Shown piece after piece: positions 44,291 to 53,162 of a stretch of DNA of 64,000 nucleotides (position 1 is the first letter of the stretch; each line of letters starts with the position of its first letter). Location of the stretch: NCBI RefSeq assembly GCF_019645855.1, contig NZ_CP080999.1, forward strand, positions 1,116,001 through 1,180,000. Reading direction: 5' to 3'. Under the pieces are notes generated by a model. It made no database searches and had not been told where the DNA came from. It saw only the letters and a list, made by a program, of their open reading frames with translations. This DNA is from Mycobacterium malmoense. Lineage in GTDB: Bacteria > Actinomycetota > Actinomycetes > Mycobacteriales > Mycobacteriaceae. A program made the translations under genes and the position numbers.

Positions 44291-45496
44291 ATGAGGGCCG
44301 TGTCGAGTGCCCGCGCCCCGGTTGTCGCCATGGTCGGCGGTGGTCAGCTGGCCCGGATGACGCACCAGGCCGCGATCGCGCTGGGGCAGACGCTGCGGGT
44401 GCTGGCCGCCTCCGCCGACGACCCGGCCGCGCAGGTCACCCCGGACGTGATGATCGGTTCGCACACCGATCTCGAGGACCTGCGCCGGGTCGCGGCCGGG
44501 GCCGACGCGTTGACGTTCGACCACGAGCACGTCCCGGCGGAGCTGCTGGAGAAGCTGGTCGCCGAGGGCGTCAACGTGGTGCCGCCGCCGCAAGCGTTGG
44601 TGCACGCCCAGGACAAGCTGGTGATGCGGCGACGGCTGGAGGCGCTGGGCGCCGCGGTGCCGCGCTACGCCGAGATTCGCAGCGTCGACGAACTCGATGC
44701 CTTCGCGCGGCGCATGGCCGGCCCCGTGGTCGTGAAAGCGGTTCGCGGAGGCTACGACGGGCGCGGGGTGCGGATGGCTCGCGACCCTTCGCACGCCCGC
44801 GAAATCACGGCCGCCTTCCTGGCCGACGGGGTGCCGGTGATGGCCGAGGAGCAGGTGAACCTGCGCCGCGAACTGTCGGCGCTGGTGGCGCGTTCGCCGT
44901 TCGGGCAGGGGGCGGCGTGGCCGGTCGTGGAAACGGTGCAGCGCGACGGGATCTGCGTGCAGGTGATCGCGCCCGCGCCGGATCTGGACGACGACGTGGC
45001 CGCCGCCGCCCAGCGGCTGGCGTTGCGGTTGGCCGCCGAGCTTGGTGTGGTCGGGGTGCTCGCGGTCGAGCTGTTCGAGACCGCCGACGGTGACTTATTG
45101 GTCAACGAGCTCGCGATGCGGCCGCACAACTCCGGGCACTGGACCATGGACGGCGCCCGCACCAGCCAGTTTGAGCAGCACCTGCGGGCGGTGCTGGACT
45201 ATCCGCTCGGCGATACCGCCGCCATCGCGCCGGTGACGGTGATGGCCAACGTGCTCGGTGCGGCGAGGCGGCCGGCGATGACGATGGATGAGCGGCTGCA
45301 CCACTTGTTCGCCCGGATGCCCGACGCCCGGGTCCACCTCTACGGCAAGGCGGAGCGTCCCGGCCGCAAAATCGGGCACATCAACTTCCTTGGCGCCGAC
45401 CTGACAGAGCTCGCCAGGCTGCGTGAACGCGCCGAGCTGGCGGCACACTGGTTGTCGCACGGGCAGTGGACGGACGGATGGGATCCACATGGGTAA
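44291..45496 (+). CDS. purK: N5-carboxyaminoimidazole ribonucleotide synthase PurK
   Basis: A 401-aa ATP-grasp enzyme that converts AIR, ATP and bicarbonate to N5-CAIR in purine synthesis. The N-terminal VAMVGGGQLARMTHQAAI, the ATP-grasp VVVKAVRGGYDGRG and the C-terminal NELAMRPHNSGHWTMDGA with SQFEQHLRA are diagnostic. The ATG at 44291 lies just after TGAAACC. The next gene, purE, begins 8 nt before the purK stop, so the two successive enzymes are coupled. Confidence 0.95.
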   Translation: MRAVSSARAPVVAMVGGGQLARMTHQAAIALGQTLRVLAASADDPAAQVTPDVMIGSHTDLEDLRRVAAGADALTFDHEHVPAELLEKLVAEGVNVVPPPQALVHAQDKLVMRRRLEALGAAVPRYAEIRSVDELDAFARRMAGPVVVKAVRGGYDGRGVRMARDPSHAREITAAFLADGVPVMAEEQVNLRRELSALVARSPFGQGAAWPVVETVQRDGICVQVIAPAPDLDDDVAAAAQRLALRLAAELGVVGVLAVELFETADGDLLVNELAMRPHNSGHWTMDGARTSQFEQHLRAVLDYPLGDTAAIAPVTVMANVLGAARRPAMTMDERLHHLFARMPDARVHLYGKAERPGRKIGHINFLGADLTELARLRERAELAAHWLSHGQWTDGWDPHG

Positions 45497-46004
45497 AGAC
45501 CCCCGGGTCGCGGTGATCATGGGCAGCGACAGCGACTGGTCGGTGATGGCCGACGCCGCCGCGGCGCTGGCCGAATTCGACATCCCGGCCGAGGTCCGGG
45601 TGGTCTCGGCGCACCGCACGCCGCAGGTGATGTTCGACTACGCCCGCGGCGCGGCCGACCGCGGCCTCGAGGTGATCATCGCCGGCGCCGGGGGTGCGGC
45701 CCACCTGCCCGGCATGGTCGCCTCCGCGACGCCGCTGCCGGTGATCGGCGTGCCGGTGCCGCTGGCCCGGCTGGACGGCCTGGACTCGCTGCTGTCGATC
45801 GTGCAGATGCCGGCCGGCGTCCCGGTGGCCACGGTCTCCATCGGCGGCGCCCGCAACGCCGGCCTGCTCGCGGTGCGCATCCTCGGGTCGTCCGACCCAG
45901 CGCTGCGGGCCCGGGTCGCCGCGTTCCAGGACCAGCTGGCCGAGAGCGTGCGGGCCAAGGATGCGGCCCTGCAGGAGCGTCAGGGTAAAGTTACCGGCGA
46001 GTAG
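45489..46004 (+). CDS. purE: N5-carboxyaminoimidazole ribonucleotide mutase PurE
   Basis: A 171-aa class I PurE that turns N5-CAIR into CAIR. The signature MGSDSDWSVMADAA (about 11-24), SAHRTPQVMFDYA and AGAGGAAHLPGMVAS are present. The ATG at 45489 overlaps the end of purK. FadE25 follows 13 nt downstream, a conserved mycobacterial order. Confidence 0.95.
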   Translation: MGKDPRVAVIMGSDSDWSVMADAAAALAEFDIPAEVRVVSAHRTPQVMFDYARGAADRGLEVIIAGAGGAAHLPGMVASATPLPVIGVPVPLARLDGLDSLLSIVQMPAGVPVATVSIGGARNAGLLAVRILGSSDPALRARVAAFQDQLAESVRAKDAALQERQGKVTGE

Positions 46005-46017
46005 CAAGGAGGCCGAC

Positions 46018-47187
46018 ATGGCTGGTTGGGCCGGAAACCCCACCTTTGATCTGTTCCAGTTGCCCGAGGAGCACCAGGAGTTGCGGGCGGCGATCCGCGC
46101 GCTGGCGGAGAAGGAGATCGCGCCCTACGCGGCCGACGTGGACGAGAATTCGCGATTTCCGCAGGAGGCGCTGGACGCGCTGAACGCCTCCGGCTTCAAC
46201 GCCGTGCACGTGCCCGAGGAGTACGGCGGGCAGGGCGCGGATTCGGTGGCGGCGTGCATCGTGATCGAGGAGGTCGCCCGCGTCGACGCTTCCGCGTCGC
46301 TGATCCCCGCGGTGAACAAGCTGGGCACCATGGGCCTGATCCTGCGCGGCTCCGACGAGCTGAAGAAACAGGTGCTGCCGTCGATCGCCGACGGCACCGC
46401 GATGGCGTCCTACGCGCTTTCCGAGCGCGAGGCCGGCAGCGACGCGGCGTCGATGCGGACCCGGGCCAAGGCCGACGGCGACGACTGGATTCTCAACGGC
46501 GCCAAATGCTGGATCACCAACGGGGGCAAGTCGAGTTGGTACACGGTCATGGCGGTCACCGACCCGGACAAGGGCGCCAACGGCATCTCGTCGTTCATGG
46601 TGCACCGCGACGACGAGGGATTCACCGTCGGCCCCAAGGAAAAGAAACTCGGCATCAAGGGCTCACCGACCACCGAGCTGTACTTCGAGAACTGCCGCAT
46701 CCCCCGCGATCGGATCATCGGGGAGCCGGGCACCGGCTTCAAGACCGCGCTCGCGACGCTGGACCACACCCGTCCCACCATCGGCGCCCAGGCCGTCGGC
46801 ATCGCCCAGGGTGCCGTGGATGCCGCCATCGCCTACACCAAGGAGCGCAAGCAGTTCGGCCGTCCGGTCAGCGACAACCAGGGCGTGCAGTTCATGCTCG
46901 CCGACATGGCGATGAAGGTCGAAGCCGCGCGGCTGATGGTCTACACCGCCGCGGCCCGCGCCGAGCGCGGCGAACCCGATCTGGGCTTCATCTCCGCGGC
47001 GTCGAAGTGCTTGGCCTCCGACGTCGCGATGGAGGTGACCACCGACGCGGTGCAGCTCTTCGGCGGTTACGGCTACACCACCGACTTCCCGGTCGAGCGG
47101 ATGATGCGCGACGCCAAGATCACCCAGATCTACGAGGGCACCAATCAGATTCAGCGCGTGGTGATGTCGCGGGCGCTGCTGCGCTGA
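46018..47187 (+). CDS. fadE25: Acyl-CoA dehydrogenase FadE25
   Basis: A 389-aa FAD-dependent acyl-CoA dehydrogenase for the first step of beta-oxidation. The FAD/substrate blocks ASYALSEREAGSDAASM and WITNGGKSSWYTVMAV, and the C-terminal catalytic-base region with Glu373 in QIYEGTNQIQRVVMSRALL, are all intact. The ribosome site AAGGAGG lies 6 nt before ATG. Length equals that of M. tuberculosis FadE25. The downstream hipA is convergent, and beyond it the gene order departs from M. tuberculosis. Confidence 0.96.
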   Translation: MAGWAGNPTFDLFQLPEEHQELRAAIRALAEKEIAPYAADVDENSRFPQEALDALNASGFNAVHVPEEYGGQGADSVAACIVIEEVARVDASASLIPAVNKLGTMGLILRGSDELKKQVLPSIADGTAMASYALSEREAGSDAASMRTRAKADGDDWILNGAKCWITNGGKSSWYTVMAVTDPDKGANGISSFMVHRDDEGFTVGPKEKKLGIKGSPTTELYFENCRIPRDRIIGEPGTGFKTALATLDHTRPTIGAQAVGIAQGAVDAAIAYTKERKQFGRPVSDNQGVQFMLADMAMKVEAARLMVYTAAARAERGEPDLGFISAASKCLASDVAMEVTTDAVQLFGGYGYTTDFPVERMMRDAKITQIYEGTNQIQRVVMSRALLR

Positions 47188-47206
47188 CTAGAGCCGTGTC
47201 TCTCAT

Positions 47207-48613
47207 TCAGGGGCGTGGGCGGCTGTGGCCACGTACTACCCGACCGCCCCGAGTGTGCGAAACAACCCTGATCTCCGCCCTGCCTGCAGAACTTCGCAGT
47301 GGCATCGACTTATCGGGGTTCTCTTCCACCGGAGGCGCGACCGAGGTTTGCAAGCTACTTCCGGGGTCGAGCTTCGAGGACTGTGCGGCGATGCCGCGAC
47401 GAATGAGATCAGCAAGGTCGCCTAAAGCATCCGCGGGAAGCCGCGCGGCCACTGCGGCAATCGCGTCCGGCAGCGCTGTTGCCATGAAACGCGTTCGTTC
47501 GACGAGTTTGTCTGGGTCGGTACCCACCGCGGTCGCGAATTTGGCTATATCGCGGATGCTCACGCCACCGAACCGACTACGCCCGTTAATTGGCATCGCG
47601 ACGCGCGGTGGCTTTTCGTTCGCGTCACGGCCCGACGGATAGGGGAAGATGCTTGCCACGTCGTAGATCGGAGCCAGTGTCACCGCGTTCCCCGCAAGAA
47701 CCACCGAATAATTCTTGGCGTGCCCGTCAGGCGCTCCGAGAAGATACTGAGCAACAACAGCGTTGGCGAAGCGATCGACATCGTCCTGAGTCGCGCTTTC
47801 GGCCAGCAGGCGTGCTATGTCAACGGCGGCCGGCCCGCCATGATCCGCATATTTGTTATCGGGCCATACTCCAAGGGCTTGGCACATGTCCTCCTGATGA
47901 ACGCGTATTACCTTGTTGTTTTTGAACACGCGGTCGTAGCGTGTGACGACAATGGCTGGGACACCATCGAATTCGTGGTACTCAGTAAGTGCTGTTGGGA
48001 CGTCGACCTGCGCGAGCGCGCTTAGGCACAAGTGTTCATTCAGTGCTTGCCCACGGAAGCCGGTTATTCCCGGCTTGATGATGTGAGTAGTTGCGGCGTT
48101 GCCGTTCGCACGCGCCCACCCAGCGTCGGTGCGAACAGCTGTGAACTTCGCTTGCGCTCCGGCAAGGCTCCACCGTTCATCAGCGTGAATCCATCGGCCC
48201 GGTTCAGTGTGAAGCTCACGCAGGCGGCTGCCTATCTCGAGCTCGCTGAGCGCCTCAGTGCTTCCTGTCCGCGCCAAAATGTCATCGACCTCACCCAGGG
48301 GAGCGATTTGCACCGCGCCCGCGCAGTCGCGGCCGACGTGACGCAGCAGTGCAGACGGGTTGCTAGAGGAAACCCTGTACTCCTTCGCCCACAACTCACG
48401 AACTCGCTCGTTGTCGGGCAGGAGGCCCGCCAACCAGGGTCCAACTACCTTGGGGCGATAGGTCTGGCCTTCGCGGAGTGGCATCGACAATGACAACGGC
48501 GTCAGGCCGGAGCTGGCATATGCGTCGACATATGCGAAACGCGGCTTGCCAGATTCGTGCACTATTGCGCCGGCGACGCGTTCGTTTAGGACAACGACTA
48601 GGTCGTCAATCAC
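47207..48613 (-). CDS. hipA: HipA-type serine/threonine kinase toxin
   Basis: A 468-aa HipA-family kinase, the toxin of a HipBA module. HipA of E. coli phosphorylates glutamyl-tRNA synthetase and induces dormancy. Motifs are RWSLAGAQAKFTAV (the glycine-rich SLAGAQxK loop), the catalytic DGHAKN (296-301) and the metal site PIYDVASIFPYP. The GTG at 48613 overlaps the hipB stop by 8 nt; an in-frame TTG at 48625 would also work. The C-terminus has about 40 extra residues (LQTSVAPPVEENPDKSM). The kinase appears intact. Confidence 0.88.
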   Translation of the reverse strand: MIDDLVVVLNERVAGAIVHESGKPRFAYVDAYASSGLTPLSLSMPLREGQTYRPKVVGPWLAGLLPDNERVRELWAKEYRVSSSNPSALLRHVGRDCAGAVQIAPLGEVDDILARTGSTEALSELEIGSRLRELHTEPGRWIHADERWSLAGAQAKFTAVRTDAGWARANGNAATTHIIKPGITGFRGQALNEHLCLSALAQVDVPTALTEYHEFDGVPAIVVTRYDRVFKNNKVIRVHQEDMCQALGVWPDNKYADHGGPAAVDIARLLAESATQDDVDRFANAVVAQYLLGAPDGHAKNYSVVLAGNAVTLAPIYDVASIFPYPSGRDANEKPPRVAMPINGRSRFGGVSIRDIAKFATAVGTDPDKLVERTRFMATALPDAIAAVAARLPADALGDLADLIRRGIAAQSSKLDPGSSLQTSVAPPVEENPDKSMPLRSSAGRAEIRVVSHTRGGRVVRGHSRPRP

Positions 48614-48896
48614 CGCGAGCGCCAAAGGCTCTTAGCCGGGCGATCAGGTCAAGCGCGGCTTGTTCGCCATCGTTGAGTGGTACTTCTTCGAGTAAACGCA
48701 ACCGATGGTCGAGCGCATTTGCTACGGCTATGTAGGCTGCGATCTCACCGTTATAGCCGGCCTCGATTCGATTAACGAGTTGCCGCGACACCCCGGCTCG
48801 ACGACCAACCTCAGCCTGGGTGAGTCCGGCCTGGATGCGTGCGTGACGCAGCTGCGCTCCCAGCTGCGCGAGATCTTCCCCGACGAGGTTTCGCAT
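48606..48896 (-). CDS. hipB: HipB-like XRE-family antitoxin/repressor
   Basis: A 96-aa protein with an HTH_3 domain (about residues 12-65): LRHARIQAGLTQAEVGRRAG and VSRQLVNRIEAGYNGE. It would bind its promoter and neutralise HipA. It lies upstream of hipA with overlapping reading frames. A CATGGT-8-ACCATG dyad covers its start codon. A broken piece of the same gene occurs at 54290-54450, next to the second copy of the accessory module. Confidence 0.87.
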   Translation of the reverse strand: MRNLVGEDLAQLGAQLRHARIQAGLTQAEVGRRAGVSRQLVNRIEAGYNGEIAAYIAVANALDHRLRLLEEVPLNDGEQAALDLIARLRAFGARGD

Positions 48897-48913
48897 GGTG
48901 TCACAATACCATG
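48894..48913 (-). promoter_or_regulatory. Probable HipB operator
   Basis: CATGGT (48894-48899) and ACCATG (48908-48913) form a perfect 6-bp dyad with an 8-nt centre, and the dyad contains the hipB start codon. A further CATGGT occurs near 48993-48998, next to a GCGACACCAC that mirrors GGTGTCAC. XRE-type repressors usually bind such dyads to autoregulate the hipBA operon. Confidence 0.5.
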
Positions 48914-49357
48914 ACTAGCTATTCACTGTCGCAATAACCCGACACCAACCGGGTAGGATCGTGTCACGGTTCCACGACAAGCTCATGGCTATCATGGTAC
49001 CGCGACACCACGGCCAACATGGACTTGCAAGCGGTGGTGAGCCCCAGGTGAGGGGGATTGGGGAGGCGCTCGGCCCTCTCGGGCTTGCGGCGATGACGTT
49101 CGCGGGGCCCCGCGGCAACTCACAGGTCACCTGGGGGCGGGCTACTGGACATACTTGAAAAGAACCTGAGGTCGTGGGACTTTCGATGAGCATGGGCAGA
49201 TCACGCCGAGCAACTGCATGCTCGCAACCTTTGTGGTATCGAGAAATTGCTGGTAGCTGCGCTTGCACGCATCGAATGGCAAACTCCCGTCACCACCGCA
49301 ATAGTTCAGTCTGAAACTACCTGACGGTAGCAAGGCATCTCGCGTTCTTGTTGACTG

Positions 49358-49797
49358 TTATTCGATCGAGATAGGCGTCTGCCGAGCCATATATTGACGA
49401 CGTTTATGTTTGCTGCAGTAACTCGCCGCGAAGGGTGTGTAACCGGCGCATGAGCGTAGTTCGTCGTCGGTCAGGCGTTCCACGATTTTGGATGGTTCGA
49501 GGCCGAGGAGGGGGTTGTGGTCGATTTCTCTTTCGTCGGTCAGCCACGCGGTGAGGCGGCGGACGGCCTGCTGGCGGATGCGCGCGGTGGGGGGTTCGGC
49601 ACCGGAGTCGAGAATATATGTGGCCCAGCGTTGTAGGGCGGGTCTGGGTGAAGGGTGTTCATTCAGCCCGGCTGCACACCAGGTGAGGTGGTACCGCGCA
49701 CGCCTGACATAGGAGTCGATGGTGTCGGGGGACTTTGTGGGTCGGCGTGCATCGCCAGCTGCCAACGGGCCAGCAGCGCCACCAAGTGATCGGGCAT
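49358..49797 (-). pseudogene. Tyrosine recombinase (phage-type integrase) N-terminal relic, copy 1
   Basis: Read on the minus strand from 49797, MPDHLVALLARWQLAMHA is the usual integrase start; after a frameshift, TIDSYVRRARYHLTWC continues the SAM-like core-binding domain. The fragment proceeds AVRRLTAWLTDEREIDHNP and LLGLEPSKIVERLTDDELRS and then stops. A complete integrase has about 300 aa including the catalytic R-H-R-Y residues; all of that half is missing. It is a dead remnant of a mobile element at the start of the array. Confidence 0.75.
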
Positions 49798-49966
49798 GGC
49801 GGCGGCCAGCATTTCGGAACCAAAGTAATTTGATTCATATCGGGTGGGTTTTGCTACGAATTCACAAAACTTGCAGTTTATTGGTGGTTTTGTGGCGCGG
49901 TCTGCTCAATATATTTTTCAAGTACGTTCAGCGTGTCGTTATTCAGAACGCTTAAAGGAGATGGTC

Positions 49967-50210
49967 GTGCAGCTCGCAGCCCGCCCGCACATCACCACCG
50001 CAGCCGCGTTAGCCAGCGCCGCTGCCCCGGCTCCCGATCCGATGGCCCAGCACCCACCCGCCCGTCACGGGGCCCACAACTACGCCCGATGAGCGTCTTC
50101 ACCGTTTAACTCACCGACGTCGCCGACACCATGTCGGATCTGTTCGCCGGGGTGGAGAGCGACTCGCCTTGTTGGTCAGCGAATCAAGCGCGGCCGCGGT
50201 GTGGCCAGGG
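49967..50210 (+). pseudogene. GjpA-like N-terminal relic, module copy 1
   Basis: AAAGGAG followed at 7 nt by GTG 49967 starts a 41-codon frame (MQLAARPHITTAAALASAAA, ending at TGA 50092). This matches the N-terminal pattern of GjpA-like and related exported mycobacterial proteins. After that stop another frame (about 50090-50160) continues a recognisable LTDVADTMSDLFAGVES segment, with one further stop. It is most likely a decayed gene whose first part still has good translation signals; a functional leader peptide cannot be excluded. Confidence 0.55.
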
Positions 50211-50217
50211 TGCCTCG

Positions 50218-50297
50218 CGAATGTCGTTAGCGCTCAATTCTTTTCAGGTCCGTGTCTCAAAGCATCGTTTTATCGACTATGACAGGAAGGCTCGCAG
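50218..50297 (+). promoter_or_regulatory. Conserved 80-nt leader of the PGRS-like gene, copy 1
   Basis: This stretch, ending with AGGAAGGCTCGCAG directly before the start codon, is identical at 55576-55655 and differs at only two bases from 60403-60482, with no indels. Flanking sequence is less conserved. It contains the ribosome site (AGGAAGG) and probably the promoter or a 5' untranslated regulatory element. I could not identify a convincing -35/-10 pair. Confidence 0.55.
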
Positions 50298-51647
50298 ATG
50301 AAACGTAAGCAACACACAACGAGGCGGAATCGTCGTAACGCCAAGACGCGTCGTCGCAATCATGCGATCAGCCTGGGCACCGCGGCGGGCGCTTTCCTTA
50401 CTGCCGCGATGAGCCCAATGGCAACTGCTCCGGCCGCCCGCGCCGGGGTGCTCGACGCGATCATCGACCCCATCATCCAGCCGGTAATCTCCGCGGCCAC
50501 CACAGCTGCCCAAGAAGGCATTAATGCCGGCGCAGTCGCCCTCGACGGCGTTGGTGTGGGTGCGGCAGCGTTCGACGGTGTTGGCGCGAGCGCGGCTGCG
50601 TTCACCGGCATTCATTCGGCTGCCCTGGAAGGCATTACCAACAGCATCAATGCCAGCGTCGCCGCACTGGGTGCCGGCGGGCTGCCCACGGCCGCTTTCG
50701 AGAGCATCAATTCCAGTGCGGCCGCCGTGGAGGGGATCAATATCAGTACCGCCGCTGTCGATCTGGGCGGCCTCAGTCTCAGTGCCGCAGCTGTCGAAAA
50801 CCCGCGTGCCGCGCTCAATGACCTCATCTATGGCGCGTTCGACAGCTTCTATACCGGGATTCACGGGGCCGGCGAGTCGTGGATTGCCAGCCCAGCCGGC
50901 CAACAAGTGGACGGGGTGCTCAACGCACCGTTCCTGGCCTTGTTGGGGCGCGACCTGATCGGTAACGGCGTCAACAACTTCAGCGGTCCTAACACCTCGT
51001 TGCTCGGCAGTACCAACCTCACCGGCAACCTCCAAGATGGTGGGTTCTTGTTCGGTGACGGCGGGTCCGGTGCGGCCGGTACCGCCGCTAATCCCACCGG
51101 CGGTGCAGGCGGTGCGGCCGGGCTGATCGGCAACGGTGGCGTCGGTGGCTTGGGCGGCCCCACTCAAGGCTTCGTAATCACCGATGGTGGCGCCGGTGGT
51201 CCTGGCGGCATTCTGATGGGTAATGGCGGCGCTGGCGGCGCTGGCGGCGTCGCTGGCCCTACCGGCTTTTTCGGCGGCCAGGGTGGCCAGGGTGGTGCCG
51301 GCGGGTTCCTGTTCGGCAATGGTGGCGCCGGCGGTGCCGGCGGTAGCGGCAGCCCTAGTGGCGGTTACGCCGGCAACGGCGGCGCCGGCGGTAGCGGAGC
51401 CTGGCTGGTCGGCAACGGCGGCGCCGGCGGTGTGGGCGGTAGCAGCCAACCCGCTCCCGGTTACGGGGGCGGCGGTGACGGTGGTGCCGGCGGTCTCGGC
51501 GGCATGCTGGCCGGCAACGGTGGCAACGGCGGCAACGGTGGCAACGCCATCGGCGCCGGCTACGAAGGCGGCAATAAGGGTCTCGCCGGCTCGGCTGGGC
51601 TCCTCGGCCAGATCGGCGCGGTCGGCGCACATGGAGCCAACGGTTAG
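50298..51647 (+). CDS. PGRS-repeat exported protein lacking a PE domain, copy 1
   Basis: A 449-aa protein. The first 25 residues are unusually basic (MKRKQHTTRRNRRNAKTRRR), followed by a hydrophobic export signal (ISLGTAAGAFLTAAMSPMAT) and an AARAG cleavage region. Residues about 50-185 are Ala/Gly/Ile-rich (LDAIIDPIIQPVISAATTAA), with repeated AAAFTGIHSAALEGI-type pieces. From about 230 to the end it is PGRS, GGAGGxGG repeats with LxGNGG spacers. There is no PE domain, so ESX export through a PE signal is unlikely. ATG 50298 has AGGAAGG 9 nt upstream. It is followed by a GjpA-like gene. Confidence 0.85.
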   Translation: MKRKQHTTRRNRRNAKTRRRNHAISLGTAAGAFLTAAMSPMATAPAARAGVLDAIIDPIIQPVISAATTAAQEGINAGAVALDGVGVGAAAFDGVGASAAAFTGIHSAALEGITNSINASVAALGAGGLPTAAFESINSSAAAVEGINISTAAVDLGGLSLSAAAVENPRAALNDLIYGAFDSFYTGIHGAGESWIASPAGQQVDGVLNAPFLALLGRDLIGNGVNNFSGPNTSLLGSTNLTGNLQDGGFLFGDGGSGAAGTAANPTGGAGGAAGLIGNGGVGGLGGPTQGFVITDGGAGGPGGILMGNGGAGGAGGVAGPTGFFGGQGGQGGAGGFLFGNGGAGGAGGSGSPSGGYAGNGGAGGSGAWLVGNGGAGGVGGSSQPAPGYGGGGDGGAGGLGGMLAGNGGNGGNGGNAIGAGYEGGNKGLAGSAGLLGQIGAVGAHGANG

Positions 51648-51691
51648 CCCCAATGACCATTCAGATCATAGACAGCAAAGGAATTAAGCGC

Positions 51692-52936
51692 ATGCAACAG
51701 CTAGCAGCCCTTCGGCCCCTCGTCTCCGCGGGCGCCGCGGCAGTAGGTGCCAGCTTAATCGCCCTGACGCCGGCGGTCTCCAACGACCTCGCATCCGATA
51801 TCCAGCACGGCACGACCATCATTCAGCAGCGCGCGGTGGAGCTGACCGATTACGTCGCTAACCCGGTCCAGACCTGGATCGACGTCTTCGAGGCGGCGGG
51901 CATCAACATCTCGTCGCTTGCCACGCAATATCAACAGCATCCGTTCCCGGTGCCGCAGCAGATGGCCGCCAACTTTTTGCAGTACGCAGTCGAATATGTG
52001 AAGCCCTACCAAACGGCCGCAAATCAGGGTATCGGGTACTTCCTCGGGACTCCTAACACCTCAACTCTGGGTATTTTCCTACCGCAGTTGGGCACCGCAC
52101 TGGCTGACATCAAGGCGGGTAACATCACCAGCGCGTTTAGCATCTTTAATACCCTGTTTTTCGACGCGGCCTTATACGTCGGAGAACCGCTGGAAACAAT
52201 TCCGCAGATCCTTAACCCCATCACGCAAAACCTCGCCAACGCGACTGCTTACCTGACGGACGACGCTATAGCTAATGTCGGTGTCTATTTTGTTAGTAGT
52301 CTTCCCGACGAGTTCTTCGGCTCACTCGGCACGAGTCTGCAAAATGTTTACAATTCATTCACCGCCGGGGACCCGCTGGGTGCGCTCATCAATGCGATTG
52401 ATGTCCCCGGCGCATTGACAAACGCGGTCCTCAACGGAACCCCATTCAGTAACGGCACGTACGGTGGCGGCCTGATCAGCGACGGCGGCGGTCTTGCCAA
52501 TACCCTTTCGCTACTCACTCCGCAAGGGCTTGCCAAAGACATGGTCGCTCCCAACGCCCAGAACATCATGAGTGGCGGCAGCCTCCCATTTGCGCTGGGG
52601 TATTTAGCCAACCTGGTGACCACTGGTTTTCCCACTCCGCAGACGTTCTTCGATAACCTGCTGAGCGCCATCCAATTTGCGATAGGTAACCCCGTGGGTG
52701 CGGCGGAGGCGATTTCGCCGGCGGCCAGCAGCGTTATGGCTGGCTTGCCTGGTTTGTCGGCGGATGTGTTGAAGGCGTTCGATCCGGCGGCGGTGACTAA
52801 TATCGCGGCGTCGCTGGGTCCGTCGTTGGCGGCAAATGTCGCGGGATCGCTCGGCTCGTCGTTGGGGGCGAACATCGCGGGCACGTTGGCTGTCGAGCTC
52901 CCAACGCTGGCGCTGCACATCCTGTCTGCATTGTGA
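51692..52936 (+). CDS. Exported GjpA-like (porin-type) protein, copy 1
   Basis: A 414-aa protein with a hydrophobic start (MQQLAALRPLVSAGAAAVGA) and mature region VSNDLASDIQ. It resembles the exported mycobacterial family annotated as outer membrane porin GjpA; that assignment is from pattern memory. Blocks shared by all three copies are RAVxLxDxVxNPxQxWIxxF, ILxxITQNLANAT, GDPLGxLxNxxDxPG, and a C-terminal LPGLSAD...FDPAAVTNIA...LHILSAL. ATG 51692 was chosen over 51653 because AAAGGA precedes it and the two other copies start there. Confidence 0.75.
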   Translation: MQQLAALRPLVSAGAAAVGASLIALTPAVSNDLASDIQHGTTIIQQRAVELTDYVANPVQTWIDVFEAAGINISSLATQYQQHPFPVPQQMAANFLQYAVEYVKPYQTAANQGIGYFLGTPNTSTLGIFLPQLGTALADIKAGNITSAFSIFNTLFFDAALYVGEPLETIPQILNPITQNLANATAYLTDDAIANVGVYFVSSLPDEFFGSLGTSLQNVYNSFTAGDPLGALINAIDVPGALTNAVLNGTPFSNGTYGGGLISDGGGLANTLSLLTPQGLAKDMVAPNAQNIMSGGSLPFALGYLANLVTTGFPTPQTFFDNLLSAIQFAIGNPVGAAEAISPAASSVMAGLPGLSADVLKAFDPAAVTNIAASLGPSLAANVAGSLGSSLGANIAGTLAVELPTLALHILSAL

Positions 52937-53162
52937 GTCCCAGCTAGACCAAGTGACAGGCAATGGCAATTGGGTCCTTTCGCTGTTGCTGTGGGGTATG
53001 CCGGCGGCCCGATCGGCGCCGCCGGCTACGACCAGGTGCTGGAGGTTACATCAATGATCCGGATCTGCTCGGCGACGCCCACGTGGCGTTGTGGCTCCAA
53101 TTCCTCACCGCCAGCGGGTAGTACCGCACGCAACGTGGCCTGAGCTTTGGGTGCGGTCACCG

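Noticed and set aside
48961..49158. 65-codon frame after the hipBA promoter
   Set aside because: No family or ribosome site, and the region is deleted in the second copy of this segment.
50277..51653. 458-codon frame antisense to PGRS copy 1, and similar frames in copies 2 and 3
   Set aside because: Thr/Ala-rich mirror of GGAGGxGG repeats; a known artefact of PGRS coding sequence.
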